Source of the DNA: Tupaia tana
Taxonomy: Eukaryota; Chordata; Mammalia; Scandentia; Tupaiidae
Assembly (NCBI GenBank): GCA_026018925.1
Contig: JAKSZU010000003.1
Location: forward strand, 6,678,367-6,742,366
Length of the DNA: 64,000 nt
Reading direction: 5' to 3'
Shown here: piece by piece, positions 30,700 to 41,455 of the stretch
How the letters are laid out: the number at the start of each line of letters is the position of its first letter
How positions within the stretch are numbered: the stretch's first letter is position 1
Notes under the pieces: model-generated
Told to the model about the DNA's origin: nothing
Databases searched by the model: none
The model's input: the letters and a program-made list of their open reading frames with translations, nothing else
Position numbers and translations under genes: made by a program

Positions 30700-31960
30700 T
30701 GGGGTGGAGGGGGTACTAACAGAGTGAAAGACTGTGGGAGCCAGTGCCAAGGCCCCTGTTTGGCGGGTAGCCCCGCTGGCTCCCTCGCGGAGGCTGCTCC
30801 GGGGCTCACACGCGGGCACGTCCTTACAAGCTGCCCTCTCAGTCCCAGGGGTGTCCCTGCGCTGCCCGGCTCCCTGGCTCCCTGCAGCACGGGCCCCACA
30901 GCCCCGAAGGCAGACCCCTGCAGCTTCCTCCCAGGGCTGCCAGGCCGCCTCTGGTCACAGCCCTGCCCACGGTCGCCTACCTCGGTCCTGGCCCCCGGCC
31001 GCCCCCGGCCTCAGGGCCCCCGTGGCCCGCCTGGCTCCGGGGCTCCATGTCTCGATGAAGCGGCCGCCAGCTGCCTTCGGCCGGAGGAAGCGCGTCCCGA
31101 GGAGTGCGGGGAGTGACCGGCTTTCCAGGCGCTTACGAGGAGGAAGAGGTTTCTACGAACAGCTCCCCCACCCCTTGCACAGAGGCAGGGTGGCGCCCAC
31201 AGGAAGTTAAGGCTGGGCCCGCCAGCGGTCGAGAGCCTGGGGCTCAGCGAAGAGCCAGGTCGGAGCCAGGCGCGGGGCCCTGACCCGCTGCAGCCCAGAG
31301 GTGCAGGAGAAAGCGCAGCGCGGGGCGGGAGTCGGCCGGGGCGGGCGGCAGGCGGGGCAGCAGGTGGCCTGTTCCGCCGGTAAGAACGGATCCGAGGCTT
31401 TGCGCTAAGCCAGCTTGGGGACCGCTGGAAGTGGGTATTTGCTCCTCCCAGCTGGCCCCCACCAGCATCTCCCTCGCCCTAGACCTTTCCCAAGATGTAG
31501 GGAAAACTGTGAAGACGCTGTGTGCCCGGGGCGGCCTCTGCGGCCTCCTTCCCCAGCCCGGGCCTCCCCTCCCCGAGAGCTTTCCAAAACCCGCAAGCGA
31601 CGCTGCTTCTCCGGAGAGGGTGCTCTCCCCGCTGGCGAAGGCCTGGAGGACCCTGGTGCGGTCAAGGTGCCCCTAAAACGAAAGCCCTTTTGTGAAAGAC
31701 CATAGGGCCCCATGAGCACCAGTCTGCTCTCGAGGAAGCCCAGCAGCACCGGCTCGGAGCGAGACATAACAGACGGGAGGAGAAAACACGGGCACCGCAC
31801 TGCCGCCCCAGCCGAACAGGTTTCCACCGAACAGCTCCGCAGAGCTCAGCGCCTTTGCTGCCCCTCTAGGCCTCGTGGTGCCCGGTCTCCAGAACGTCCT
31901 CACCCCAGAGCCAAACCCTAGACCCGCTGGGCTCCAGCTGCCCTGCCTCCCCAGCCCCCG
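30700..31960. promoter_or_regulatory. CpG island, candidate TATA-less promoter
   Basis: The densest CpG stretch of the window, in otherwise CpG-poor DNA. GC-box text gcggggcgggagtcggccgg and ggggcgggcggcaggcgggg lies at 31,319-31,358. A donor-like ccgccg/gtaagaac at 31,379/31,380 could end a plus-strand first exon. No TATA box or convincing coding frame; the open frames here overlap on both strands. It could serve an lncRNA, an unlocated first exon of GIMAP8, or a tissue-specific element. Direction cannot be decided from sequence. Confidence 0.65.
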
Positions 31961-32154
31961 GGTGATGCCGGACATTTCCCCGGAGCATCTCTCCCTCCTG
32001 ACTAGCTCCCTTCTCTGCGGAATGTCCTTGAGGTCCCTCCCCGACCTTTCTGAAGGTGGCTCCAGGCAGGATGCAATGTCAGCTACTTGACCAACTAAGC
32101 TCCCATTGGTTTGGGGATGGGTTTTTTTATTTTTTTGTTTTGTATTGTTTTGGT
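31961..32154. other. No feature recognised
   Basis: Single-copy spacer between CpG island and SINE. Confidence 0.5.
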
Positions 32155-32291
32155 TTTTAGAGAGATTTTTGCTACAGGGTGCACGCGCTCACCGAAGAGA
32201 CAGAGAGAGGTAGAGAGACAAAAAGTCATCCCCTCCCTTCCCTGGGGGGAGGGGATGACTTTACTGCAATCCCTTCTCCTCCTGGGATTTT

Positions 32292-32327
<36 letters not shown>

Positions 32328-32427
32328 TCCTGGTGTGAGTCTTAAGTCACTGGGGCTGGGACTTGAACTCCAGTTGACTGCGTGGGAGTGCAGTGACGTA
32401 ACCATTCCTTTATCCGTTGGTCCCTTC
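32155..32427 (-). mobile_element. tRNA-derived SINE, family A, with internal (CA)n expansion
   Basis: Antisense: tttgctacagggtgcacgcg to tttatccgttggtccc. The 'acgcacgcacacgcgc' part of the body has become a run of about 15 CA units at 32,295-32,325. Confidence 0.88.
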
Positions 32428-32869
32428 CCATTGTTTTTTGAAATGCTGAGGGGTGCTGAGCAGGGGCCCCCAAAAAACGAGGAGCAACGAGGGTGCTGCT
32501 AAAGGAGGGGACATTCTTCAGATAGGAAGTTTCTGAAGTAGTCGGGGTCCTAGGCTTTGGGTTCTCCCAGCCTGTCACGTCCTGACGGGTCCACCTGTCC
32601 CTCTGGGCTGGTCCTCTGTCAGCCTCAAGAACTCCTTGACCTTGTCAGGAAGTTGAAGAAAACCCTAGATATGCCGGGATGGGGGGTGGCCAGAAAGGGT
32701 CTGAGGAACATGGGCTACACCCCGGTGGGGGAAACTAACCGCTGTGCCATCCCCCCCCCCACCTCCTTAGGAAAGAAGGACCTCCAGGAAGAATTCCACC
32801 TTCCCATTGAGTGTAATCAGTGCGTATACACCAGCTCATCAAAATGATAGGCAAACAAATAAAACCGGG
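32428..32869. other. No feature recognised
   Basis: Single-copy spacer with a C run near 32,749-32,760. Confidence 0.5.
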
Positions 32870-33125
32870 CATAGCCATGATGCCACATGCTGCTAAGACA
32901 TGAGAGATCCAGGGTCAGTTCCCCACCTGGCCAAGGCCAGGTGTGGCAGCGTGTGGTTGTCGTCCCAGCAACTTGGGAGGCTAAGGCCGGGGGCTTCACA
33001 AGCTTGAAGCTGACCTGGACGAGGGCGTGAGGCCCTGTCTGAAACGTCAGGCACACACCTGTGGGCCCAGGGACTCAGGAGGCTGAGGCAGGAGGATTGT
33101 GGCATAGCAAGACATTGTCTTGGGG
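32870..33125 (+). mobile_element. Dimeric 7SL-derived (Alu-like) SINE with tRNA-like lead-in
   Basis: Unit 1 (about 32,930-33,042): ggccaggtgtggcagcgtgt, gtcccagcaacttgggaggc and gaggccctgtctg match the 7SL/Alu order (ggcgcg... gtcccagctactcgggaggctgagg ... agaccctgtctc). Unit 2 (about 33,047-33,122): aggcacacacctgtgggccc, ggactcaggaggctgaggca, ggaggattg and catagcaagacattgtctt. Upstream, 32,870-32,930 looks tRNA-like with gggtcagttcccc as a possible B box. It is the only 7SL-derived copy seen in the window. Confidence 0.85.
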
Positions 33126-34388
33126 AGGGGAGGAAGAGGCGCCCTAAATGGGTCAGGATAGTTTATCTCAGCTGGGTTACTCCCACAGGCAAAGGCCCAC
33201 CAAGGCATCCTCCCCAAGATAAAAAAGGAAACTGAGTAAAGAAAAAGCTCATTCATTATTGAATGAAATATTAAGCCTTTGAGGAGATTCTGAGTAAAAC
33301 CAAAGCTTCAAATAACTCCTCACTGATTTAGCACGCTGATAATTTGCTGAGGTGACCACTCTGTACATTTATCTTTCAGCAAAATGAGCTCTTGCAGAAT
33401 GAACTTCTGAGTAGGAGGCGGCCTCTGATTCTGAGAAAGGATGGGCATTCCCTGCCCCCTAGTGGCGTTGAGAATAATGACATGCACTGCAAACCGTTTT
33501 CCCTGGGGCCTAAGCCCTTACTCTGCAACCAGCGAAACCCCCCCACCCCTCTTCCCCTGCCAGACTCTCAGAGAGAGGAGAGGGACTGTGGACTTCCAGA
33601 AATCTGGTAAGCCTTGAAGACGCAACTTACGGAAGCAAGGAGTCTACCAGGACCTGATCAGACATAATGGGCCCAGAAATTAGCAAAATAATCCATCCAT
33701 TCCCTGACTTAAGAGTTCCGTCTGAGAAAGGGGAAGGGACTAGAGCTGCAGTGTGAGACTCTGTATCGTGGGCTGTGACAGAGATGCCCCAGGGTGTCGA
33801 GGGAGTACAGAGGAAGTGTTGTAAATCCTACAAGTGGAAATCATCTAAGTGAGGAGAAACTTACAAGCCCATCCGCTGGCCATTGACTGTGGCAGGGGCT
33901 GCGAAGGAGCGGGTGCTAAGGGGAAACGTCTCAGTGTGCCTGTAGGAACTGGCCTGTCAGATAACTGAGAGCAGCTTGGCACTTCGGGAAAAGGCAGGCA
34001 GCCTGGAGGGAGAAGGACCCGTCGGGGCTGCTGCAACAGTCCAAGCTAGAATTGAGGTCGTAAATGAATACAACGACCGTGGAAAGATGCAGAGAAAGGG
34101 AACAGAGTTATGAGAGCTGTAGGAAATAGAAATAATAAAATAATTTTTTAAGGATGAATTCAGGGTTACCGTTAAGTCGGTCCAGCTGCACATCAAAGGG
34201 GTGCTATTCACAGTGTGGATGTTTCTCTTATTTTGAAAAATATTACTCTCTATGCTGATTCATTTCAAAGTTGGAAAATGCATTTTTACTATGGTTTTGG
34301 CAGATGGCAGTAAACTGTAACTAAATTTGTATATTTGGACAATTGTCTGATTTAATTAAGTGTCTTTTTAAGATAGAGGCTATGTTTA
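33126..34388. other. No gene or repeat recognised
   Basis: Single-copy sequence. The text near 33,450-33,480 (ccctgccccctagtggcg) is unremarkable, and the open frames are short. Confidence 0.55.
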
Positions 34389-34597
34389 GGGCAGTCCTGT
34401 AGCACGGTTGTTAAGGGACTTTGATCCCATATGGTCGGCCATGGTTCAAATTCTGGAAAATTCAGCAGCTTGGAAAACATGCTAGGCACGTGTGCATGCA
34501 TGCACTGGAGGAAATGGAGGAAGTGAGGACCGTAGCCTGATCACACTCCATTGAGAGAGGGGTGCTCACTCTCTTTCTCTTTCTCTCTAATGAGTGC
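34389..34597 (+). mobile_element. SINE family C, diverged
   Basis: gggcagtcctgtagcacggt, tttgatcccatatggtcgg, ggttcaaattctgg and a shortened body ending in a CT tract at aatgagtgca. Confidence 0.75.
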
Positions 34598-34599
34598 AG

Positions 34600-34715
34600 A
34601 TATCATGGTGGTTAGGGCACTGGACTCCCACATGTCTAACCACAGTTCAAGTCCCAGACCTAGTGGCTTATTTTCTCACACTCTCTCTCTTGAAAATAAT
34701 AAGTAAAATTGAAGA
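34600..34715 (+). mobile_element. SINE family B
   Basis: gtgcagatatcatggtggtt, cactggactcccacatgtct, gttcaagtcccagac, a CT tract and an A-rich end. Confidence 0.8.
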
Positions 34716-34726
34716 AATAATTCTTT

Positions 34727-34900
34727 TCTTTTCTTTTTACAAGAGATTCTTGCTATAGGATACACGTGCTCGCCAGGGAGACAGAGACAGAAAGTGAGAA
34801 ATCACTCTCCAGAGGGATGGCCACACCACAATCCCTTCTCCTCCATTCTCCCCTTGGGATCTTGGCCATGCATGCACACGAGCCCAGCATGAGTTTCTTT
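34727..34900 (-). mobile_element. SINE family A, head missing
   Basis: Antisense: ttcttgctataggatacacg to catgcatgcacacgagccca gives body and tail. The tRNA head is absent; the sequence passes into a ttct repeat and L1. Confidence 0.85.
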
Positions 34901-34919
34901 CTTTCTTTCGTTCTTTCTT

Positions 34920-36655
34920 TTCTAAATTAACTTAATTTACTTGAACACTACTTTTTATTTTATACATTCAACCACTATACATCACTTAGCTTGTAAAGTG
35001 AATTTATCCAACATGAAATACACTTCAGACCAGTCTAGTTGAGGATACCACACATTATTACCTGTCATCAACAGGTAATAAGCCTTTTCTGCATCCCACA
35101 AGTATCTTGCCTTTCCATTTTTCTCCCTAATTTCCTTCCCTACACTCTTCCCCTCTCCAACCCCCCTTCCACACTGTCTCCAGTGTCCATAACTATTTTC
35201 AATGCTTTTATGTCCTCCAGTCTCTCAGTTTCTACCATAGAGTGTGGACAGTCAGTATATATTAAGTGGAGACATACAATGTCTCTTTCATAGCCTGCTT
35301 GCTTCACTCAGCAGTAAACCTTCCACATTTATCCATTTTCTATCAAATGCCAGGGTCTTGTTTTTTATGGCTGGATAGTATTCCATAGAGTATATACGCC
35401 ACACTTTTTCCATACATTCCTCTGTCCACGGACATTTGAGTTTGTTCCATGTCTTAGCAATTATGAATAATGCCACAATAAACATTGATGTGCAAGTACT
35501 TTTTTTTTTTTTTTTTTTGGAGAGGTTTTTCGCTATAGGGCGCGTGCGCTCGCCAGACAGACAGAGAGAGACATAGAGACAGAAAGCGAGAAATCACCCC
35601 CCAGGGGGGATGGTCACGCCGCAATCCCTTCTCCTCCATTCTCCTCTCAGGATCTTGGGCACGCACGCACATGCGCCCGGCGTGAGTTGTAAGCCACCGG
35701 GTCCGAGACGCGAACCGCGGTCGACTACGTGGGAGTCCAGCGACATAGCCATTACGCTAACTGCTGGTTCCCTGCAAGTACTTTTTTGACTGAGCATTCA
35801 TTCTCCTGTCGTTTGAGTAGATACTCAGGAGAGGAATTGCTGGATCATATGGTAGTTCTATTTGTAGGTCTTTCAGGAACCTCCATATCGTTTCCATAGT
35901 GGCTGGACCAATTTACATTCCCACCAACAGTATAGCAGAGTTCCCCTTTCACCACAGCCCTACTAACACTTATCATTTTTTGTATTTTTAATCTTCGCCA
36001 TTCTAACAGGGGTTAGGTAGTATCTCATTGTGGTTTTAATCTGCAATTCCCTTATGAGGGATGTTGAGCATTTTTTCATATGCTTTTTGGCTGTCCATAT
36101 GGCTTAGAGAGTTTTTTATTCAGCTCGTTTTCCCATCTTTTAATTGGGTTAATCTATTTTTTTTTCAGGTAAGTCACTTAAGTTCCCTATGTATTCTGGT
36201 TATCTGAATACATATGCCTTATCTGAGGCATAGTTTACAAAATATTCTCTCATTCTGAGGGTTGTCAATTCACACTAATGACTGTCTTTTGCTGGGCAGA
36301 AACTTCTTACTCTGATGTAATCCCACTTTTCTATTTTATTTTTAGAATTATTGCCTGTACTTTGGGGGTCTTATTTTAAAAGCCTTTCCCACTCCAATGT
36401 TTCCCAGAGTTTTCCCAGTGTTTTACACCAGTAGTTTTATAGTTTGAGGTCTTAGGTTTAGATCTTTGATCCATTTTGAGTTGATTTTTGTTAATGGTGA
36501 AAGATGGGGGTCCAGTATCATCTTTCTGCAGGTGGATACCCAGTTTTACCAACACCATTTACTAAAGAGATTTTCCTTTTCCCAATGGATTGACTGGTAT
36601 TCTTTGTGAAAAATCAGTTGACTATATGTTTGGGGATTTATTTTGTCGATGGAAA
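34920..36655 (-). mobile_element. L1 (3' UTR and ORF2 C-terminal part), antisense, split by a SINE
   Basis: The 3' end lies at 34,920 (ttatacattcaaccactata). 'gttttttatggctggatagt' and 'agaggaattgctggatcata' are antisense ORF2. Minus-strand WNKLKCPWTEECMEKVWRIY is ORF2 C-terminal text. Extends to about 36,655. No intact frame. Confidence 0.92.
35505..35773 (-). mobile_element. tRNA-derived SINE, family A, young
   Basis: Antisense full-length copy rich in CpG (cgaaccgcggtcgactacgt). Target-site duplication tgcaagtactttttt on both sides, inside L1. Confidence 0.95.
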
Positions 36656-36779
36656 TAACCAGCTCTGTAAAAATAATAATGTGGCTTATTTCTAAGCAGA
36701 ATATGAGTGACCTAGGCCCGGAGAGGAGGCAAATGTGTCTTTCTCAGGGTGATCAGATACAGGGGTTCCTTTTATTTAA

Positions 36780-36990
36780 TTTTTAAAGAATCATTTAACT
36801 TTATTATTTTTTTTATTTTAACTTTATTCATTCATTTATTTATTTATTTTAATTTAGCCAAAGAAGGACAGAGTGACAGAATGAGTGAGAGAGAGAAAGT
36901 GAGAAGGCAAGCTGCCTGATCCGGGACTCGAACCATGGTCACCCATGTGGGAGTCCAGCGCCCTTAACCACAACGCCACCTGCCGGTCCC
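36780..36990 (-). mobile_element. SINE family B, antisense
   Basis: T/A-rich tail, ttagccaaagaaggacagag, tccgggactcgaaccatggt and the reversed head caacgccacctgccggtccc. tccttttattt occurs before this element and after the next one, suggesting nested insertion of the pair. Confidence 0.9.
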
Positions 36991-36991
36991 A

Positions 36992-37022
<31 letters not shown>

Positions 37023-37152
37023 TTCCAATTTGATCAAAGAGACAAAGAGAGAGAGGAAAAGTGAGAAGCAAGCCACCAGGTCCAGGACACAAACCATGGT
37101 CAGCCATGTAGGAGTCCAGCACCCTTAATCACCACACCACCTGCTGACCCCC
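36991..37152 (-). mobile_element. SINE family B, antisense, with (TTA)n tail
   Basis: (tta)n at 36,994-37,022, 'ttgatcaaagagacaaagag', and head ccacaccacctgctgacccc. Confidence 0.88.
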
Positions 37153-37589
37153 TCCTTTTATTTGATTTTAAGAGTGAGAGGCAGGGTTTGGAATTTAGTC
37201 AAGAGTTTTTCCATTGGTCTGGCCCAAAAGGAGGGACAACATGTGGAAGGGGTGGGACTTGTAGGTTTTAAGTGGGTTTACAGGTTTTAGGTTGGTGATT
37301 GGAAAAGAAAGGTTGCTGAGATCAGAAAAGAATGTACTTTAACAGAGATGAGGAGGCTTAATATACATCACGAAGCTACTAGGCCAGGGGCAGGATGTAG
37401 GAAGAATCCTGTTACCAGTGGGTCGAAATGGTCTGTTAACGTTTGTGGGTGTGACTCCCTCCTGGCCCTCTGGAAAGGATTTTGGAAAATAGGAAAAAGC
37501 AGTCATACTTCAGTCCATATTTCTATTGTGACTGTAGTAATATTGCCTGTTTCATTGCGAATTTGATTTATCTGGTTTCTTTCTCTCTT
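37153..37589. other. No feature recognised
   Basis: Single-copy sequence between SINEs. Confidence 0.5.
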
Positions 37590-37722
37590 CTGGTGTGAGT
37601 TTCAAGCCACCAAGTCCAGAATTTGAACTACAGTTGACTACGTGGGAGTCCAGTGCCTTAACCACTACACCACCTGCTGGCCCTCAAATAATTAAAATAA
37701 ATAAATAAATAAATAAATAAAC
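37590..37722 (-). mobile_element. SINE head fragment and (AAAT)n
   Basis: 'ggtgtgagtttcaagccacc' to 'caccacctgctggccc' is the antisense head region only; about six aaat units follow. Confidence 0.75.
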
Positions 37723-38254
37723 CTGAGAAGCAAGTGAGCACTGAGAGTGCCTTTTCGTAGGGCATTTGACCATCTTGGAAGATGAGAAGGTGTGCTTTGT
37801 GACCTCCCTGGGAGAAGAAAGAGAAATCAAAGTCCCAGGGTAAGTGTCAAAACAAAAGCTTCACTCAACAAAGTTACACAGGCAAAGACTTCAGACTTTA
37901 TTTAAGGCTCTTACAGTCTGCTAGAGCAGCCGGAACTCAGTCTGAGCTCAACTCCGCTGAGACAGGGGTGAGAGGGTCTCTAAGGGTCTCTCTGGAGTCA
38001 GCGACCAGAGAGTCCTGACTGATCAGTGGGACATGCAGCACAAGTTACTCAGTCCAGAATTTGGGAATATTTCCCTCTGTGACGAGGCCACCTGTGTTTG
38101 CTAATTGGTGCAATTCGCTGAACCTAAGTACCTACCCCCTTAGAGACTGGAGTGTGGGCACCTTCTCTCTTGATGCTTTTTGCATTTCAAAGAGACAGCT
38201 CCCAGGTTATTCTCTTTCTCTCTCTTTTTCTCTCTCTCTCTCTCTCCTCTCTCC
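37723..38254. other. No feature recognised
   Basis: Single-copy sequence. CT-rich text at 38,208-38,250 belongs to the adjacent SINE tail. Confidence 0.5.
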
Positions 38255-38475
38255 TTTGCTTATTTCCTCTGTGAAAGACACAGAGAGCAGGGGAGAGAGG
38301 AAGAGAAAGACATCCCAACAGGGTTCTCATGTGAAGATCCACTCCCCATCTCAGCAGCCCGGATCCCACGGGCACACTTCAGCTCACTCTGAGTGCAGGG
38401 AGGCCCCCGGGACATGAACTGGACACCTTCCCTTGTAAGTCCACTTGCATGACCACTACACCACTGCCTGGCTTC
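38255..38475 (-). mobile_element. Old SINE of the same tRNA superfamily (type D)
   Basis: Antisense: gaaagacacagagagcaggg, gggacatgaactggacacc in B-box position and head 'ctacaccactgcctggcttc'. Strongly diverged. Confidence 0.6.
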
Positions 38476-38884
38476 TTGAGAAGGACATTCCTGGGTTGTA
38501 AAAGTGGCAAGAGGCTCTTTAAATAATTTACATCTCAAGAGGGTAAAGAAATAATTTACAATAATGAGTTTTCTAAAGAGAGGTAAGGGCCTAGTCCTAT
38601 GGAAGCCTGGGTAAGGCTCCGTCAAACAAATGGGAGTGAAGTGGGAAGGTCAGCGTAGCCAGAGTGGGACAGGAGGCCTCAGAAAACTGAGCCCCTGGAG
38701 CGTTGCCCCCTTTGGCGCCGGAGAACTGAAAGTAGAACTGACACCTGAAACTGAAATGACAACTTTTGGATACCCTGTGTGGTTCGGGGGAACTTCAATT
38801 ATTGAATTAATTTAAGGGAGTTCTGGAAAAATACTGACCATGGAGAGGACCGGTGGTGAATTCAAATTCCAAATTTATGTTAAG
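38476..38884. other. No feature recognised
   Basis: Single-copy spacer. Confidence 0.5.
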
Positions 38885-39046
38885 GGGTCAGCAGACGGTG
38901 TGGTGGTTAAGGGCGTTGGACTCCCACATGGCCAACTACGGTTCAAGTCCTGGACCTGGCGCGACTTACTTTCTCACTTTCTCTCTCTTTCTGTCCCTCT
39001 CTGGTCAAATTTAAATAAGTAAATAAAGTTAAATAAAAGATATTAT
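38885..39046 (+). mobile_element. SINE family B
   Basis: ggggtcagcagacggtgtgg, gttggactcccacatggcc, gttcaagtcctgg, a CT tract, ggtcaaatttaaataagtaa and an A-rich tail. Confidence 0.92.
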
Positions 39047-39684
39047 TTTTTAAAAATCTGTGTTAAATCTTCAATATGTGTCTCAGATTACACATACAAA
39101 TAACTTTCTTTTTGAAAAGCAAATAACTTTTAAATGATTTAAATTGTGGTCAATGCCCAGCTGACAACTGAAGTGAGTCAAGCATGCCTGGCCTAACACA
39201 GCTCTGGTAGACCCAGCTCTCGTCCGCCCCGTGCCCGTGCCTGGGAGTGAGCACACACGCTGGCTGATCCGCCCTTGACCCTGCGTCCTTAGTCGGGCTG
39301 TCAGTGCGGGGCATCCTCACTCCATGGGCCTGGTCATCTGCTCACTCCCACTCCCCAAACAACTATTGCCCACGTGGTCCTGTCTTCTAAAACCTTCGCA
39401 TCCTCCTCCCTCGCCCACTCTCAGTTGGTGGCCTTGCTTCCTCTTCCTCTAAGACGACAGAAACCAGAAACCATCAGAAGTGCCCACCTCGGCGTCGCCC
39501 ACCTGCTCGGGCTGTCCCCGTCACCGTGACTGGGCTGTGCAGACTCCTCCCAAGCCCATTTCCTCCTTCCACACACCAAGGCCTCCTCTCCTCTCCTCTC
39601 ACCGCCTACTAGTCCTTCCCCTCTCTGGACATCAGCTTTCCCATCCCGGGACCACCTGTCTCCCAGCTGGACAGAATGTGCTCT
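39047..39684. other. No gene recognised
   Basis: Single-copy sequence. Roughly equal 107-codon open frames on both strands at 39.4-39.8 kb argue against coding. Confidence 0.55.
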
Positions 39685-39840
39685 GGGCCAGGAGGTGGCA
39701 TGGTGACTGGGACACTGGACTCCCACATAGCCATAGCCAACCATGTTTCAAGTCCTGGACCTGCAGCTTGCTTTCTCACCCCATCTTTCTTATGAGTACA
39801 TGAGCCCCATAATAAATTAAAAATTAATAATAGTAATAAA
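39685..39840 (+). mobile_element. SINE family B, diverged
   Basis: gggccaggaggtggcatggt, cactggactcccacatagcc with a small internal duplication (atagccatagccaacc), and an A-rich tail. Confidence 0.8.
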
Positions 39841-39855
39841 TAAAATTAAATCATT

Positions 39856-40029
39856 CTTTTTTAATCATTTAATTTTATTTATTCATTTATTTTAATTTGA
39901 CCAGAGAGAGAGAGACAGAGAAGGAAAGTGAGAAAGCAAGCCACCAAGTCTGGGACTCAAACGGTGGTTGGACATGTGGGAGTGTCCAGTGCCTTAACCA
40001 CCAGGCCACCTGCTGGCCCAGTAAATAAT

Positions 40030-40062
<33 letters not shown>
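39856..40062 (-). mobile_element. SINE family B, antisense, next to an A28 run
   Basis: 'atttgaccagagagagagag', 'tctgggactcaaacggtggt' and head ccaccaggccacctgctggccc are clear at 39,856-40,021. The following uninterrupted A run (40,034-40,062) is not its tail, since the tail is on the other side. Confidence 0.85.
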
Positions 40063-40446
40063 CATGTCTAACTCTCCCCCAAATAACACCTAATTTCTCT
40101 GCCCTCTTCACTGCAAAAGTGGCTGATGTAGGTCTCCAGACTCAGGGTCTCAGAATTCTCTCCTTCTGTTCTACCCAGAGCCCTTCCCCATGTGCTGTCA
40201 CCCTCTGCGCTCCAGTAAAATGGCTCCAACAATGTCATTTTGCTGCATCTAAATTCATCCAAACTAGCGTTTAATTAGCATTTGTAGCATTTGACCCAGC
40301 TGATCTCTCCGTTCCTGAAGCACACCCTCACCTGGCTTCCCACCCCACGGTACTGGGGCTGCCCCTCCTCTGTCCCTTTTCTTGTTCCTTTCTCCCTCAT
40401 CTAACCTTTAGGTCACTCAGGGCTCAGTCTTAGAACTCCTCACTTT
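40063..40446. other. No feature recognised
   Basis: Single-copy spacer. Confidence 0.5.
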
Positions 40447-40591
40447 TTTTTAAGCTGTATTTGTTTATAAATTTTATCAGAGAGGGAGAGATAAGAGGAG
40501 CGAGAAAGCAAGCCTCCAGGTCCGGGACTCAAACCACAGTCGGCCATGTCGAAGTCCAGTGCCCTTAACCACCACACCACCTGCCGGCCCC
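40447..40591 (-). mobile_element. SINE family B, antisense
   Basis: 'atcagagagggagagataag', 'tccgggactcaaaccacagt' and head ccacaccacctgccggcccc. Target-site duplication gaactcctcactt on both sides. Confidence 0.92.
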
Positions 40592-40734
40592 TGAACTCCT
40601 CACTTCTGTCTCTGTCACTTCCTAGGCGATCTCATTCAGTTTAACAGCCTTAAATAATATCTATAGACATCTATTGGAGTAAAGTAGGGAACCCTCAGTT
40701 AGAGCCTTGCTCTACCTTCTTACGGAGTGAGGTG

Positions 40735-41125
40735 AGAAATAGAAGACTATTCAATAAATCTGGGAGGAAAAAAGTGGTTATCTGTGTAGGGAAAAAATGA
40801 ATTAGAACCCTGCCTCATACCATACCCAGACATAAATGGATGAATCAAGATTATAAATGCCAAAAGCAAAACTTAAAATGTAATACAAGTCTTGGAAAGA
40901 ATACGAGTCAGCAGCATCTCTTACCTGGCATTTGTGGGAGTGGAACTGGTGCCGCCCTTGGCATCACCCCGTGAAGCTGCGCATTGGTGACATGCCACAG
41001 CTCAAGAGGACCGCTCTCCTGGCTATGCAGCGGCATACCCGGCAGGAGGCACAGAGATGTTCACGGCAGCGAAGCCCTGGAGACAGCCCAGATGCCCGTA
41101 ATCAGGAGGGTGTGGAAGTAAATCG
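40735..41125 (+). mobile_element. Old L1 ORF2 fragment
   Basis: 'agacataaatggatgaatca', 'aaaacttaaaatgtaataca' and later 'ggagacagcccagatgcccg' follow old L1 ORF2 text (kinship to 'ggaaacaacccaaatgccc'). GC-enriched by decay; no frame. Confidence 0.55.
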
Positions 41126-41225
41126 TAGGCTAGCCACACATGGGACTACCGCACGGCCCCCTAGTGAGACTGACCCCTGCCACGTGCAGTGACACATGTG
41201 GATCATAGCAATGCAGGAAGTCAAG

Positions 41226-41302
41226 GGGCCGGCAGGTGGCATGGTTGTTAAGGGCACTGGACTCCCACATGGTCTACTGCAGTTCAAGTCTCAGACCTAG
41301 CA

Positions 41303-41354
<52 letters not shown>

Positions 41355-41455
41355 TCCTCTCCTCTCCTCTCCTCTCCCTCCCTCCCTCTCCCTCTCCATC
41401 TCTGGTCGAGTTAAAATAAATGAAGTTAAATAAAATAATTATTTTTAAAAACACA
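41226..41455 (+). mobile_element. SINE family B with expanded (CT)n
   Basis: ggggccggcaggtggcatgg, cactggactcccacatggtc, then about 80 bp of ct/cctct repeats (41,306-41,400), ggtcgagttaaaataaatg and an A-rich tail. Confidence 0.92.

Noticed and set aside
30507-31827. Open frames of 130-158 codons in the CpG island
   Set aside because: Several frames on both strands are open at once, as expected for CpG-rich DNA; the region is better read as a promoter.
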